From assembly GCA_030673275.1 (NCBI GenBank), contig DAOVJL010000084.1:1-5962 (forward strand): a stretch of DNA of 5,962 nucleotides. The letters run 5' to 3'. This stretch comes from Sulfurimonas sp. Lineage in GTDB: Bacteria > Campylobacterota > Campylobacteria > Campylobacterales > Sulfurimonadaceae. Below, piece after piece: positions 5,916-5,962 of the stretch. The number at the start of each line of letters is the position of its first letter. Position 1 is the first letter of the stretch. The notes under the pieces were generated by a model. The model saw nothing but the letters and a program-made list of their open reading frames with translations. It was not told the origin of the DNA and made no database searches. The position numbers and the translations under genes are program-made.

Positions 5916-5962
5916 ATGATTGATTTAAAACTACTACAAAAAGATTTTGACGGCGTTAGTGC
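5916..5962 (+). CDS. serS: Seryl-tRNA synthetase, N-terminal start only (3'-truncated)
   Basis: Fifteen full codons and two bases are visible, reading MIDLKLLQKDFDGVS and then probably Ala. A start of the type MIDxKxLQKDFDxV is characteristic of bacterial seryl-tRNA synthetase, where it begins the N-terminal domain leading into the tRNA-binding coiled coil. The full enzyme charges tRNA-Ser with serine using ATP. The start is supported by GGGA 5 nt upstream and an extended -10 promoter. Only about 16 residues are available, so the call rests on the recognised N-terminus; the catalytic motifs lie outside the window. Confidence 0.75.
   Translation, partial: MIDLKLLQKDFDGVS

Overview
The window is about 6 kb of low-GC chromosomal DNA that reads as a member of the Campylobacterota, most like Sulfurimonas or a close relative. 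This rests on the AT-rich codon use, on T-rich promoters with extended -10 boxes (TGnTATAAT) and no clear -35, and on the types of SerB, SerS, OmpA-like and PAS-GGDEF-EAL proteins encoded. The genus is an inference from how the proteins read, not from a search.

The layout alternates strands and is very compact. Positions 1-1428 (+) hold the 3' part of a large envelope protein: about six beta-propeller-like repeats followed by an OmpA-type peptidoglycan-binding domain. Only 1 bp separates it from a convergent two-gene unit (-): serB (1744-2367, phosphoserine phosphatase) followed by an unrecognised 104-residue gene (1430-1744) whose start codon overlaps the serB stop (TAATG). The best terminator candidate for the + strand gene lies inside the 3' coding end of this small gene. 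A 64-bp divergent gap then separates serB from a methylenetetrahydrofolate reductase family gene (2432-3343, +) that starts at TTG. The two promoters in that gap have -10 boxes forming a face-to-face inverted repeat.

The reductase gene converges with a long c-di-GMP enzyme gene (3349-5787, -). A hairpin covers both stop codons, and its loop is exactly the 5-bp gap. The 812-residue protein has three PAS domains, a GGDEF domain and an EAL domain, and the catalytic residues of both enzymatic domains look intact. A 128-bp AT-rich divergent region then leads to the first 16 codons of serS (5916 onward, +), which runs off the window.

Functionally this is mostly housekeeping: serine biosynthesis, one-carbon metabolism and seryl-tRNA charging. 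Serine metabolism loosely links serB, the folate enzyme (through serine hydroxymethyltransferase) and serS. With these sit one c-di-GMP signalling protein and one envelope-anchored protein. I see no mobile element, CRISPR array, tRNA or rRNA, and no convincing undescribed multi-gene system. The more interesting points are the branch of the MTHFR family, the altered peptidoglycan-binding residue in the OmpA domain, the coupled unknown gene after serB, and the compact regulatory architecture.
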